Shown here in pieces: positions 32,280 through 42,585 of a stretch of DNA of 64,000 nt. The notes under the pieces are model-generated. The model had not been told where the DNA came from, did no database searches, and worked only from the letters and a program-made list of their open reading frames with translations. The DNA lies in assembly GCA_964059195.1 (NCBI GenBank), contig CAXKWD010000003.1, positions 18,086,606 to 18,150,605 of the forward strand, in the 5' to 3' direction. The DNA comes from Ectobius pallidus (taxonomy: Eukaryota; Arthropoda; Insecta; Blattodea; Ectobiidae). Position 1 is the stretch's first letter. The number at the start of each line of letters is the position of its first letter. The translations under genes were made by a program, and so were the position numbers.

Positions 32280-33490
32280 TATTTATTAAGTGCCAGTATG
32301 GTACTTTATGAGATTGTGTGGTGGACGAAAAAATGTCTGTCCGTCTGTCCGTGTGTCTGTACGCACCATAACTCAAATACGCTTTTACGGATTTTCATGA
32401 AACTTGGAAAACACATTTATAATGTCCATGGGAAGAACCCTATTGATATTGAACCAAATCGGTTCACCGGTACCGGAGTAATGCCCAATTTAGTGCCTAT
32501 TTTAATAGATTATGGCGCCTTTCTATTAGAAAGGCGCCATAATCACTCAAATACGCTGTATCGGATTTCCATTAAACTTGGTATACGCATTTACGACATC
32601 CATGAAAAGTACTCTGTTAAATTTGAACCTAATCTGTTGACCGGTACCGGAGTAAAACCCAATTTAGTGTATATTTTAAAGGCGCAATAGCTCAAATACG
32701 CCTTATCGGATATTTATGAAACTTCGTATACGCATTTATACTATCCATGGAAAGACGTCTGTTGATGTTCAACCAAATCGGTTGGCCAGTACCGGAATAA
32801 TGCCCAATTTAGTGTTTTTATGTTAATATATAAGAAGTCGCGATAACTCAAATATGCTTTATTGGATTTTCCTGAAAATTTGTATAGCCTACCCATTTAT
32901 AATGTACGTGGAAAGACGTCTAATGATATTGGACCAAATCGGTAGACCGGTACCGGAGTAAAACCCAATTTAGTGAATATTTTAAAGACGCGGTAACTCA
33001 AATACGCTTTACCGGATTTTTATGAAACTTGGTATACACATTTATAATGTCCATGGGAAGACGTCTATTCATAATGGATAAAATTGGTTGACCTGTTTCG
33101 GAGTAATGCTCAATTTAGTGCCTATTTTAAGGTAATATACGTATTCGAAAGAATTTATAAAAAAAAATGAAAATCAGTTATCTTGACAACATAGCCTATT
33201 GTTTTACTGTGATCTTATAAGGCCTTGGAAATTAAAATAAAGGTAGCTATGACAAAAAACATATTAATTGACATGCGCTTATCCAAGTAGACCGTTAAAA
33301 TGACCCAGGTGGCCGAGATGGTAGACCTTTCTTCTTCCGTAAGCCCTGTTTAATGAATAAATCTGGAGCTTAACTTGGAAATCAATTTAAAAAAAAAAAA
33401 ACATATTCTGCATATCATAATTGCAGTCATAACTGATTAAACAAAAACATACTGGCACTTTGTTACATCAGTTTACCTGATTTTTATTTA
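32280..33490 (+). mobile_element. HINE/DINE-1-like repeat, copy 6, five monomers
   Basis: AAGTGCCAGTATGG (32289) and a CTGTCCGT run are followed by five tandem monomers. Their ACTCAAATACGC-type starts are near 32371, 32545, 32690, 32845 and 32996, giving a spacing of ~145-174 bp. A 17-bp perfect hairpin (GATTATGGCGCCTTTCT, 32508-32524, inverse 32528-32544) lies between monomers 1 and 2. The B block, a SINE-head remnant (GACCCAGGTGGCCGAGATGG, 33302), CATACTGGCACTT and ATCAGTTTACCTGAT (33468) complete the unit. A 130-codon frame across the monomers is incidental. Confidence 0.8.
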
Positions 33491-33923
33491 ATCTCCATTG
33501 AGTGAGGCCTAGTTTACAATTAAGTATGTTAGGGCTATATTTTGTCAATTGAGGTTTCCTGCAGGTTTAAAGTTCAGGAAGATACATTCATAGTCTCTTA
33601 AACACATATTCTAAAAAAGCTGTGAATGACAAATAACAACATTTTCTAGTGAAAATTTCTCCGTTTACCGGAAATTGAAAATTTGCACTGCACTTGTCTA
33701 AATGTAGTTCAAGTTCTAATCGTGTCCCTTGAAGACGGTTTAAAAAAAAAAAAAATAATTATCAATCTTTTTTAATCATTTTCCAAAATTTGGGTAAGGT
33801 TCATGAAATTGGGGGTTCGTTTTGATCGTTTCATTTCTATCCTTTATGTCCGTATGGTAGTATAAGATTAATTTTACTCGAATAATTATTTGTATTTACT
33901 ACGTGAAATAATATAATTAAGAA
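33491..33923. other. no recognised feature
   Basis: AT-rich spacer up to the Helitron. Confidence 0.4.
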
Positions 33924-34499
33924 TCTCTATAAATATAAAAGACTTTGTCCTGACTGACTGAATGAATGAATAAATGACTGACTGACTGACTGACAGGAAT
34001 CAACGTAGAGCCTAAACTATAACAGGTAGAGACTTGGAATTTTGACAGTACCTTCGTTTCATAATGTAGGTGCTCACTAAGAAAGGATTTTGAAAAATTC
34101 TGATTTTAAGTGCCAAAAATCAAATGTTTTTGAGAATACTTAATCCCTTTTTACACAGAATTATCAAATCCGAATCACAACAGTGTATTGTTGCCACTGG
34201 TCTCAGATGGGTTTGGAAATAAATGAAACGTGAATTTGACAATTTAGAAAAGCTACCCCTACCAGGCTTGCTGTGTACTGTACAAGCGATGGGATGGAAA
34301 TTCTATATCCTCTATGAGCCATAAGAAGCTATATCAAGCGTTTTCTGAGGGAATAGTTTGAGTGTGATAAGTCGTTCTTCCTATTTCAAATTATAAATAC
34401 CTATATTAGGACCTAGAATTTAAAAATCGAAAGTCCTTCATAAGTTAATTTCCAATTACAAAATAAAAAACCCGGGCGACGCCGGGCCTTTTAAGCTAG
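33924..34499 (+). mobile_element. non-autonomous Helitron, copy A
   Basis: Starts TCTCTATAAATATAAAAG after an A (33923) and ends AAGCTAG before a T (34500). The hairpin CCCGGGCGACGCCGGG (34471-34486) lies 13 bases before the end. These are textbook Helitron ends with A/T insertion. A GACT repeat run follows the start. A longer relative lies at 54352-55191 and a fragment at 61220-61573. No Rep/helicase is encoded. Confidence 0.92.
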
Positions 34500-34570
34500 T
34501 AAAATTATATAATTCATGTAATTTAAGTAAAAACTATGTCAGTTTTAATAAATGTCATGTTTTAATGATA

Positions 34571-35196
34571 CACTGACCAGCAAAAAAAAAACGATCACTT
34601 AAAGAAATTTGTAAAAATTAAGTTTAAGTAAAAATTACGTAGTAGGCCTAGTGCTTGAAATAAAATTACTGCAATTGTATACGTTTTTAAGATCAAAATT
34701 TAATGACACATTTCATATTTAATTCCCCATTTGTCCTCTTGCACCGTGGTGAATGGTGAGCCTAAGGTTGCAGGGGCATAACGGAGACTGCATCTATAAT
34801 CAATTAGAGCAACAGCTTTGGCAAAGTCTTCAGGACTGAGAGGCATTAATTTCAACTAAACTTACTGACAGAATCACTGCGATGCGAAGGGAGACAGTTT
34901 CCGTTCAGTTTGGAAGGAAATGACGCAATACAACAATGAAACACCTAGCAATATGTACGACAAGTTAGTGCTTATAATCATATTGGAATCACCCTATTGC
35001 GATGTTTTATTTTGTTTTGTTTGGTGATAAAGTGAAGATATGAAGAAAGCAGATACGCTGTATCTATAGCTAATGATCCATTAAAAATAATAATTCATCC
35101 TCACCAACAACAATGTATAAACATCCAATCAAAATTATGTTTAATCTTAAAAGTACAACAAATTTTACAGTGATCGGTTTTTTTTGCCGGTCAGTG
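34571..35196. mobile_element. Tc1-like non-autonomous element
   Basis: The ends CACTGACCAGCAAAAAAAA and inverted TTTTTTTTGCCGGTCAGTG, flanked by TA on each side (34569-34570, 35197-35198), bound 626 bp. CGATCACT and its inverse AGTGATCG continue the repeat. A TA duplication and CACTG..C ends are typical of Tc1. The interior is non-coding. Confidence 0.88.
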
Positions 35197-35549
35197 TATT
35201 TTGTTAAATAAATTATTTGAATAAAACATTAGCAGTTGATTAAATAATCGCGGGCGTCTGCCGGTTCTTAAACATTATTGGTCAACATGAAATAAATGAC
35301 GGTTTTAGATGACTAGAGACGAGAACGGAAGTTCAGTTTGATATGAGATAGGGATACATACAGAACGCTTCCATTCAATTGTTCGTGTTTTCAATAATAT
35401 CCCGTCATGTTAAACCACACGGTCCAGTTAATCAGAATCTGATGTCAATGGAGAACAATATTGAATTTACATGATCTGTCACCACGAGATAAAATAAATA
35501 AATCAGTGGTCCAGGAAGCGTGAAGTTTAGTACTGTGTGTATGTGTATT

Positions 35550-35552
<3 letters not shown>
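35197..35552. other. no recognised feature
   Basis: AT-rich spacer, nothing assignable. Confidence 0.4.

Positions 35553-35606
<54 letters not shown>
35535..35606. repeat. (GT)n(GA)n microsatellite
   Basis: GT-rich run at about 35535-35562 followed by (GA)n to 35605. Confidence 0.95.
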
Positions 35607-35608
<2 letters not shown>

Positions 35609-35922
35609 GGAGCCAAAGTAGAGCAATTTTATGGCAGATGAATTAACAATGCCTGCAGTTGAACAACCTGTTATCTCAGCTCGTATTTCCGGCGGTAAAC
35701 TTTATGTTTTGCACTCACATCTCAGCACTTTGGCAGAGAGGTATTAAAGTGGAGAAGAAAAAGTTTTATAGTTTGCGAGCTTTATGCTCTGTCGGTTTTT
35801 ATTTAATTTTAAAAAACCTAATGTCCCAGGAAAGGATTTGGCAGCTTTCATCTCACATGTAGGGTGTTTTTTTCTTTGAAATGAGAAGTATTGAAATAAG
35901 ACATCATGCATCCTACTGGATA
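35607..35922. other. no recognised feature
   Basis: Spacer. A 67-codon frame at 35659-35862 has no motif. Confidence 0.35.
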
Positions 35923-38900
35923 TAGTCCAGTCAATGAATACTCAAAAAGAGGTGTAGAGGGAAATGGAAGGAACACAATTTTTTACTTTGGGACTTTGTT
36001 TGGACTAGTTAGGAGGTGAACATACTAAAAGTCCCCACTCCTAGGAGGTGAGCGGGGGGCAGGGGGGCCCTTAGAAGGTCCCTTTTTTCGGTTTTTCACT
36101 TATATCTCGGAAACTATGGGTCCTAGCGATAAGGTCTTTCTATACAAAATTAAAGATGACAAAATGTTCCACAAGATTGATTCTTTTCATTTTTTCACTA
36201 TCTCACTTAGTTTACGAGATATCTGCGCTCAAAATTAGCTAATTTTGAAAAAAAATAAAATTGCCTCGCGTTTTTTGCCTTATTTCGTTAGCTAACTCTT
36301 CGGCCCTTCGTCCTACGAAAAGGTCATAATGAAGGAAGTTGTGGAGCATTAAATATCCTTCAAGAATATATGATAGTTTACTTTTTGTCTTCAACTGTTC
36401 AAAAGTTAGAGCAATTTTAACTTTATGCGTAAATTCCGGGATTTTGCAGAAAAACTTAACTTTCGTGTTTTCCATTATTTCACTGCGTTAACTCTGTATA
36501 AAAGCCAATATTACGTATTTATATGTATAAATAGTATGTACTTTACATAAGTTGTACATAAATGAATCTATATATATATATTTTGTAATATATACCCATT
36601 TTGTAATATATTTTCAAGAAATATATATGCTTATGTATAGTCCAGTCAGTGATTGAATGAATAGATGGAAATGGAAGGAACACGGTTTTTGACTTTGGGA
36701 CTTTGTTTGGACTAGTTAGAAGTTAAACATACTAAAAGTCCCCACTCCTAGGAGGTGATCGGGGTACAGGGGGGCCCGTAGAAGGTCCATTTTTTCGGGT
36801 TTTCGCTTACATCTGTGGATTCTAGCGTTAATACCACTCTATACAAAATTAAACCTCATAAAATGTTCCATCAGGACTGACTCCTTTCACTTTTTCGGTA
36901 TCTCGCATAGTTTATTTTAAAATTGTATGTGATCGGAAATTAATTTTCAAGAATAACGTATTTTTTTCTAGAGTTTGAAAATAAGTATCAAACTGTCTTG
37001 GAAAGATCGAGCACTCCCCCTTCCGACTGTTAGCTCGTCAATCAAGATTAACGACGAAAGGGTGTCTGTGGTCCTTTTTTGCTATTCCAGCGCAAATCCA
37101 TAAGTAAGAAAATGGACGAAGATTTGAAAACTTACTTGCAATATGAATTAGCCCCTTTCCCTTTGGCCTTCTTCAATGAGGGTGGAATGAGGAAATCGAC
37201 CGAAGTCATTTCTCTAGAAAGAGCTCAATCCAACTATCAAATATGTACGTGTGACACACTTTGATACTGTTATGGACGGAGACTTCTCCTGCACAAAGTT
37301 ATTTGGCAAACAGGTTCCACGGTATCTACCATTTGTGATGGATATGTCAATTTTGTGAACAGTCACTATTGTGGAAGGAGTATCACTGTAGTGTTTGATG
37401 GGTACACGAGCTCATCCTCAAGTACAACGGTCGCCGAGCAGCAAAGGCGGTACCGTCTAAACAAGTCAGCCGACATACATTTCAATCAGGAGACAGTCAT
37501 AACTGTAAGCAGGAAGACTTCCTGTCAAATGGTTACAACAAAAGTTTGCTGATTAACATGCTGAAAGTCACACTACAGGCACATGGAGTCAGAACCCTGC
37601 AAGCACCGAATGATGAGGATGTCCTCATTGTAGACATGGCTATGGAGTTGTCACATACCACCGCTGTTTTAGGTATTGGTGAGGAAGTCGAACTAATAGT
37701 CCTGTTGATGGCCAAAACACCTAGTGACCAGAACATAATTTTCGTCAAGCCTGGGCGTGGAAACATAAAACCGACATACTATTTCTACATGCCTTCACCT
37801 CAACAGCCTTCTGAAAGAGTAAGCTGGGATTTATCAAACTGTATTTGAAGTCTCCAGATGTCCAGGGAACTGCTGCAGTTTTCTCAGACCCTTCCTCAAC
37901 CAAGGATGATGTAGAGGAAGCTGGGGAAAAGTTTATTTTGAGGTGGTACGGGGCCCCACCTAAAGAGAAATCTCTAAACGCTTACCGTTACCAATCCTAT
38001 GTAAAATCGATAGCCAATATCAAACCGGACATCTTGTGCCTCCCACCAACTGAGGGGACAGCAAAACAACATTCTGAGGACATATCACAAAGTCGAGATG
38101 TGATTGGGACATTAGCTCCCTTCTCAGATATATGGGTGGGAGTTAACCAACAAATTTCTAACCCCGGTGCACAGTGAGCACCAGGCTGCACCGGATGAAA
38201 TATTAATTTTTTTTTGTCGGTACACAAAGGATTGTGCCACCACCAAATGCGAATGCAGAAAGGCATCTCTCAAGTGTTCCCCTGCGTGCCAAAACTGCCA
38301 GGGGGACTGTCTTAATGGGGACCCCCTCTTGAAAAATGAGAATTAAGAACTCGACATTGATCCTCTGCCAGTTATCCTAGAAGATGTATCCCCTTTCTCA
38401 ATGGATGCCTTTGCGGAGCGAATGTATAGTTAATATAGGCCTATATATTATATTAACTGTACATTATATATTATATACATTGAATAAAAGTATTATTGCC
38501 TATGTAGAGGATAATTATGGCTCCTAAATAACAATAAAGATTCGTCGATCCTCGATAAATTGTCAATTTTGAGTATTATCAAAAATTTCCATCATATATT
38601 ATAGTAATTGTATTTCTGTGGGGTAAATGATGAAGCTCTCAAAGTCGTTCCACTAGGTTCGGGATTCGAAATTACTATTAAACGACACCAAACAATATTA
38701 CTTTTGAAGAACTCCATATATACTTGAAAATATATCATAAATACATAGCCTATATATACACATAATTTCTTTATGTGCCATTTATATATAATACATACTA
38801 TTTATACATATAAATATATATAATACGTATATACTGGATTTTATATAGTGTTTCAGCAGTGGAAGAACGGAAAATACGAAAGTTAAGTTTTTCTGCAAAA

Positions 38901-39408
38901 TCCCGGAATTTACACATAAAGTTAAAACTGCTCTGACTTTTGAACGGTTAAAGATATAAAGTAAACTAACATATATTCATGAAGGCAATTTAATGTTCTA
39001 CAAGTTCCTTCCATATGACTTTTTTGTAGGACGAAGGGACGAAACGTTAGCTAAAGAAATAAGGTAAAAAACGCGAGGGAACTTTATTTTTTTCAAAATT
39101 AGCTAATTTTGAGCACGGATATCTCGGAAACTAGGCGAAATACCGAAAAAATGAAAAGAATCAATCTTGTGGATCATTTTATCAGCTTTAATGTGGTATA
39201 GAAAAGTCTTATCGCTAGGACCCATAGTTTCTGAGATATAAGCGAAAAACCGAGAAAAGGGACTTTCTAAGGGCCCCCCTGCCCCCCGCTCACCTCCTAG
39301 GAGTGGGGACTTTTAGTATGTTTACCTCCTTACTAGTCCAAACAAAGTCCCAAAGTCAAAAATTGTGTTCCTTCCATTTCCCTCTACAACTTTTCATTGA
39401 CTGGACTA
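35923..39408. mobile_element. large element with ~0.7-kb terminal inverted repeats and a gene
   Basis: TA then GTCCAGTCAATGA at 35923 is mirrored by TCATTGACTGGAC then TA ending at 39408. The arms (35923 to about 36610, and about 38700 to 39408) match at high identity, with shared words such as AAAAGTCCCCACTCCTAGG and ATAAATAGTATGTA. A second, diverged copy of the left end begins near 36638 (TAGTCCAGTCAGTGA), so the left side carries two tandem terminal copies. A TA target is possible. Between the arms lies a decayed plus-strand gene (37111-38345). Superfamily not assigned. Confidence 0.8.
37111..38345 (+). pseudogene. decayed gene: PIN/FEN-like region plus CXC-like cysteine tail
   Basis: Plus-strand coding pieces appear in N-to-C order. 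YLQYELAPFPLAFFNEGGMRK (first 20 residues, 37129) comes first. Near 37268 is VMDGD...LLHKVIW with a frame change. At 37355-37552 come SHYCGRSITVVFDGYTS and a basic QQRRYRLNKS stretch. At 37546-37848 come APNDEDVLIVDMAME and GIGEEVELIVLL. At 37845-38177 come AGEKFILRWYG and LPPTEGTAKQHS. At 38205-38315 there is a cysteine-rich stretch (C-x6-C-x4-C-x-C, then KCSPACQNCQGDC). Acidic residues in VMDG, VFDG, NDED and the GEEVEL site sit as in FEN/XPG-like PIN nucleases. The last site appears altered (DD/TD-type expected). The tail resembles CXC (tesmin-like) modules. Stops and frameshifts disable it. The family is one I know only as repetitive and uncharacterised in invertebrates. Confidence 0.65.
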
Positions 39409-40875
39409 ATACTATATTTTCCGTAAATTTGTAATAAAATGCCGATATAATTTGAAATTCTTACGTGACTTCTATTGGTTTTGGTTTCCTGTGTCTTAGC
39501 CAATCGCTGATGTAGCTGCCCTAAACAGAAATCTAACAATATTTATTTATTTATTTACGGGTATTTATTATGTTGACAGTATAATAGGTTCATTGCTCAG
39601 TTGCAATATTCTCTTATACTAATTACACCAATTTTACACTAACATTAGATATTTAACGTATTACTAAAATACTAATACTTCAACTAAAGAAAAAAGACAG
39701 AAAAGAAAAAGAAACAAGAAACATATAAAATATGAAAATTACACAACGAAGGGAAAAGATCAAAATATGAATAATATAATAGTTTTGGAGGAATTTATAC
39801 TTGTATATATTAAATATATATTATAATTTAAAGAAAGATTTAAATGAAGAAAATGATATGAAGACTATCTTAATTACCACTTTTTAATTATTACGGTACT
39901 ATTTTAAATTTTTCAAATTTTGATCACAGATACTTTTATAACCGCTTATTGTTTAAATTGATTAAATATATCAATTTTGTCAATTTTGTGCAATTGATTG
40001 TATAAGCGGAGCAGATTATAAAGAGGAGAATTATTATGAGAGTCAATGTTTGCTTTTGGAATGAAAAAAAATATTATGCAATTTAAAATATTCAATATGC
40101 AATACATAAAATATTCAAGTTACATTAAATTGGACAAAAACTTTCAATCTAAATGAAATGTTCCAAAATATCTAGTTTGTTTTCACAGTTTGTTACAAAC
40201 AGTTGGTGCCATGCAGAAACTTCAAGCTAGTATTCAGTCTTTATCTTTTCAATGATAGCGCAGAGGGGGGGGGGTGGGAGGGTTAATATATATATATATA
40301 CATATATATATTATTAAATTATTTTACATAGCTCTTCATAATCCCCAAAAGTCTGTAACGCTATACCATATGCAACAATAATAGCACTAAAATTCCTGGT
40401 TTCGCTGCAGCCTAGGCTTGAAATTTCTTGCCCTGATTAACTCACTAAAAGCATGTTGTAGTTAGATTTCCTTTTGTTTCCAGCAGACTGTTATTAAAAT
40501 GTTAAAAAAGGTTATTATATATTAATATCAACTAATATTGCGTAATTACATGGGAGAAGCTGTTGTTAAGAAACTAGAATTACGTAGCAAGTAGTAATGA
40601 AGTAATTATTCAATTTAACTTACATGTGAGGTATCCTCAGCCAGACTCTGCGCCCTAAAACAAACAAAGAACGTAAATGTCAATTAATTGCAACCAGATT
40701 TTGACATCATGACTATTATATTTAGAAACACAGAGTTTGAAACAAAAATAATAATAATTAGTTCCTTTTAATTAATAAATGGTTTTGAGTGAGATTTTAA
40801 AATCCATGCCTACTTTCGCAACACATATACAGAGTGTTAATGAATAACACTGAAATATTTTACTTGTGTATAGAG

Positions 40876-40878
<3 letters not shown>
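39409..40878. other. AT-rich spacer; possible LINE tail
   Basis: (TTTA)n at 39540-39560 followed by GGGTATTTATTATGTTGACAG may be the 3' tail of a minus-strand LINE like that at 17393, but no coding sequence remains. A G-run (40265-40273) and (TA)n (40286-40310) also occur. No gene seen. Confidence 0.35.
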
Positions 40879-40939
<61 letters not shown>

Positions 40940-41059
40940 TTGACCATAGTTGACCCAGAGTCCAACAGCCGGAGGCTACACTACTGGGGAGAATACAGAT
41001 AATACATAGACTAATATTTACATACAATTTGCTATCTTGGTTTCAAGGCTTCGGTGTAT

Positions 41060-41398
41060 GTGTAGATGATGATGATGTGAGTGATGAATTAGCGAAGGGT
41101 GAATATTTACAACATGGTACATGGCAATAATCAGAAGCAGTCAGTACATATGTAGAAGATGACGATGAGGTGAATGATGAGTTAATGCAGGGCGAATATT
41201 TGCAACACACTAGAATTACATAAACTGGGAGGAATTTGTATACATGTAGAAGATGATGATGAGGTGAGTGATGAATTAGCGGAGGGTGAATATTTACAAC
41301 ATAATAAAATGGCCGTCTGTACATGCTTAGAGGATAATGAGGTGAATGATGAATTGCTGAAGGGTGAATGTTTACAACACAGTAACATGGCAATCAGG
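41060..41398. repeat. minisatellite in LINE 3' UTR
   Basis: Four imperfect units of ~70-95 bp, each carrying GATGA(T/C)GATG, GTGAATGATGA(A/G)TT and GGTGAATATTTACAACA variants. Two long minus-strand frames across it arise from the periodicity and are not genes. Confidence 0.8.
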
Positions 41399-41499
41399 AA
41401 GTCAAAGTCTTGTACAGAATTAATATATACAAAAGAGTGAAATCGTGAGCGAGTTGAAGAGAAGACAACAAAATGTTTTTGTTCACTATGGAATCAGAG

Positions 41500-42396
41500 T
41501 TAGTCTTCTTCTGAATTTCTTCTCTCTTCGATGACACGTCGAGCAAAAGTCTTGAAGGCCTCGTGGGTCGTTCTACCGGTCCAGTAGCTCAGCTCCGGCG
41601 CCCATTGTACTCCTTCCGCCGTGGCGATGCGTATCAGTTCGCGCCTGGCTTCCCTATGGCGTGGGCAGGTGTACAGCGCGTGGTAGGCTGTGTCCTCCTC
41701 ACAGTCTTCGCAGCAACACAGACTGTCGTCGGCAAGGTTGAACCTGGCCAAATTTGCCAGGAAGAGGCCATGGCCCGTGTAGAGCTGCGCAGTCGCGAAG
41801 TCTGGGGTTATCCACTTCTGCTGGATCCTCGTCCTGACGCTGGGGAAAAAGCTCTTTGTGAGGAGCCCATTCGGAGTGGTCTGCCATCGGCGCTCCCACT
41901 GGCTGATGGTTTGCCATCTGAGGAGGCTTTTGAGCTGGGAGCTTGTTCTGTCTCTATAGGTAGCTTCTGTTACCTGGAGCTGGCCTATTTGTGTAGGCAT
42001 ACCTTTCTTTAGGTCGTAAGCCACGACCCTTTCGTCTAGCAGCAGATCTGCTGGCACTACCCCTGCGATGGTGATAAGGGCGTCTGTAGAGACGGTGGAG
42101 TATGCTCTGGTGACTCGCAATAGTGCCTGGCGTTGTGCGGACAGGATCTTCTTTTTGTGTCTGGCGTTGATATAGGGTGCCCATCCCTTGGCCGCGTACG
42201 TTAAGACAGGTACAAAGACGGCGTGGTAGAGGATCCTGTAGTTGGTGTATCGGTAGCCCCAGTTTTGACCCGATAGCCTTCCCAGAGCCTGGAACAGGGT
42301 GACAGCCGAGGCACAAGCCCTGTCCACCTGCTTGTCCATTTTGTTTCCTGCCTGGAGCTCCACTCCCAGGTATCTTAGCTGTTGGACGTTTCTCAA
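41500..42396 (-). CDS. R1-like LINE reverse transcriptase C-terminal region (partial)
   Basis: A 298-codon open frame that also reads open upstream of its first Met (IFADGTRLRNVQ). Residues 1-30 hold the thumb start LRYLGVELQAGNKMDKQVD. Around 55-80 is PVLTYAAKGWAPYI. Around 85-110 is RQALLRVTRAYSTVSTDALI (R1-type A-Y-x-T-x-S-T-x-A motif). Around 175-200 is WQTISQWERRWQTT. Around 220 is YTGHGLFLANLARF. Near 235-255 is a zinc knuckle (CCCEDCEEDTAYHALYTCP, C-C-H-C). The active site and endonuclease are missing by truncation. It acts, when complete, in target-primed reverse transcription. It is almost certainly not translated as a host protein. Confidence 0.85.
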   Translation of the reverse strand: MRNVQQLRYLGVELQAGNKMDKQVDRACASAVTLFQALGRLSGQNWGYRYTNYRILYHAVFVPVLTYAAKGWAPYINARHKKKILSAQRQALLRVTRAYSTVSTDALITIAGVVPADLLLDERVVAYDLKKGMPTQIGQLQVTEATYRDRTSSQLKSLLRWQTISQWERRWQTTPNGLLTKSFFPSVRTRIQQKWITPDFATAQLYTGHGLFLANLARFNLADDSLCCCEDCEEDTAYHALYTCPRHREARRELIRIATAEGVQWAPELSYWTGRTTHEAFKTFARRVIEERRNSEED

Positions 42397-42585
42397 TCTC
42401 GTACCGTCAGCGAAGATGGGATATAGACAAGGAACTTTTATTAGGGGACTTTTGGTCTATGGATTGAATTTTTCCTGTTACAGCATAAATTCTCCCAGGG
42501 TTTGGCCGCCACTGACTTCTAACATTTGAAAAAAAAAGAAGTAAAACAAAGGAACATCCTATAAGATACAATATTTTGCCATAAA

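Larger units (their letters stand above)
40879..42420 (-). mobile_element. 5'-truncated R1-clade-like LINE with long poly(A)
   Basis: On the minus strand the coding region (42396-41500) is followed by a ~500-bp 3' UTR and a ~59-bp pure poly(A) (plus-strand T run 40879-40937). The 3' UTR contains about four imperfect 70-90-bp tandem units (41060-41395), each with GATGATGAGGTGAATGATGA-type and GGTGAATATTTACAACA words. The 5' cut lies near 42420, inside the coding region. The long uninterrupted tail and open frame point to a fairly recent insertion. A target duplication is not clear (possibly the TATAGA word at 40867 and 42421). Confidence 0.88.

Noticed and set aside
32298..32690. 130-codon frame with repeated SNTL.RI..KLG.. 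motif
   Set aside because: The same text appears in all HINE-like monomers, including those with stops. Differences between copies are not biased to third codon positions by eye, so I see no sign of selection for protein.
41043..41393. Two long minus-strand frames with repeated His/Pro/Ser motifs
   Set aside because: They follow the period of the 3' UTR minisatellite of the LINE, with no family motif.
41563..42316. Other long frames across the R1-like LINE (149 and 120 codons)
   Set aside because: Shadow frames of the 298-codon reverse-transcriptase frame.
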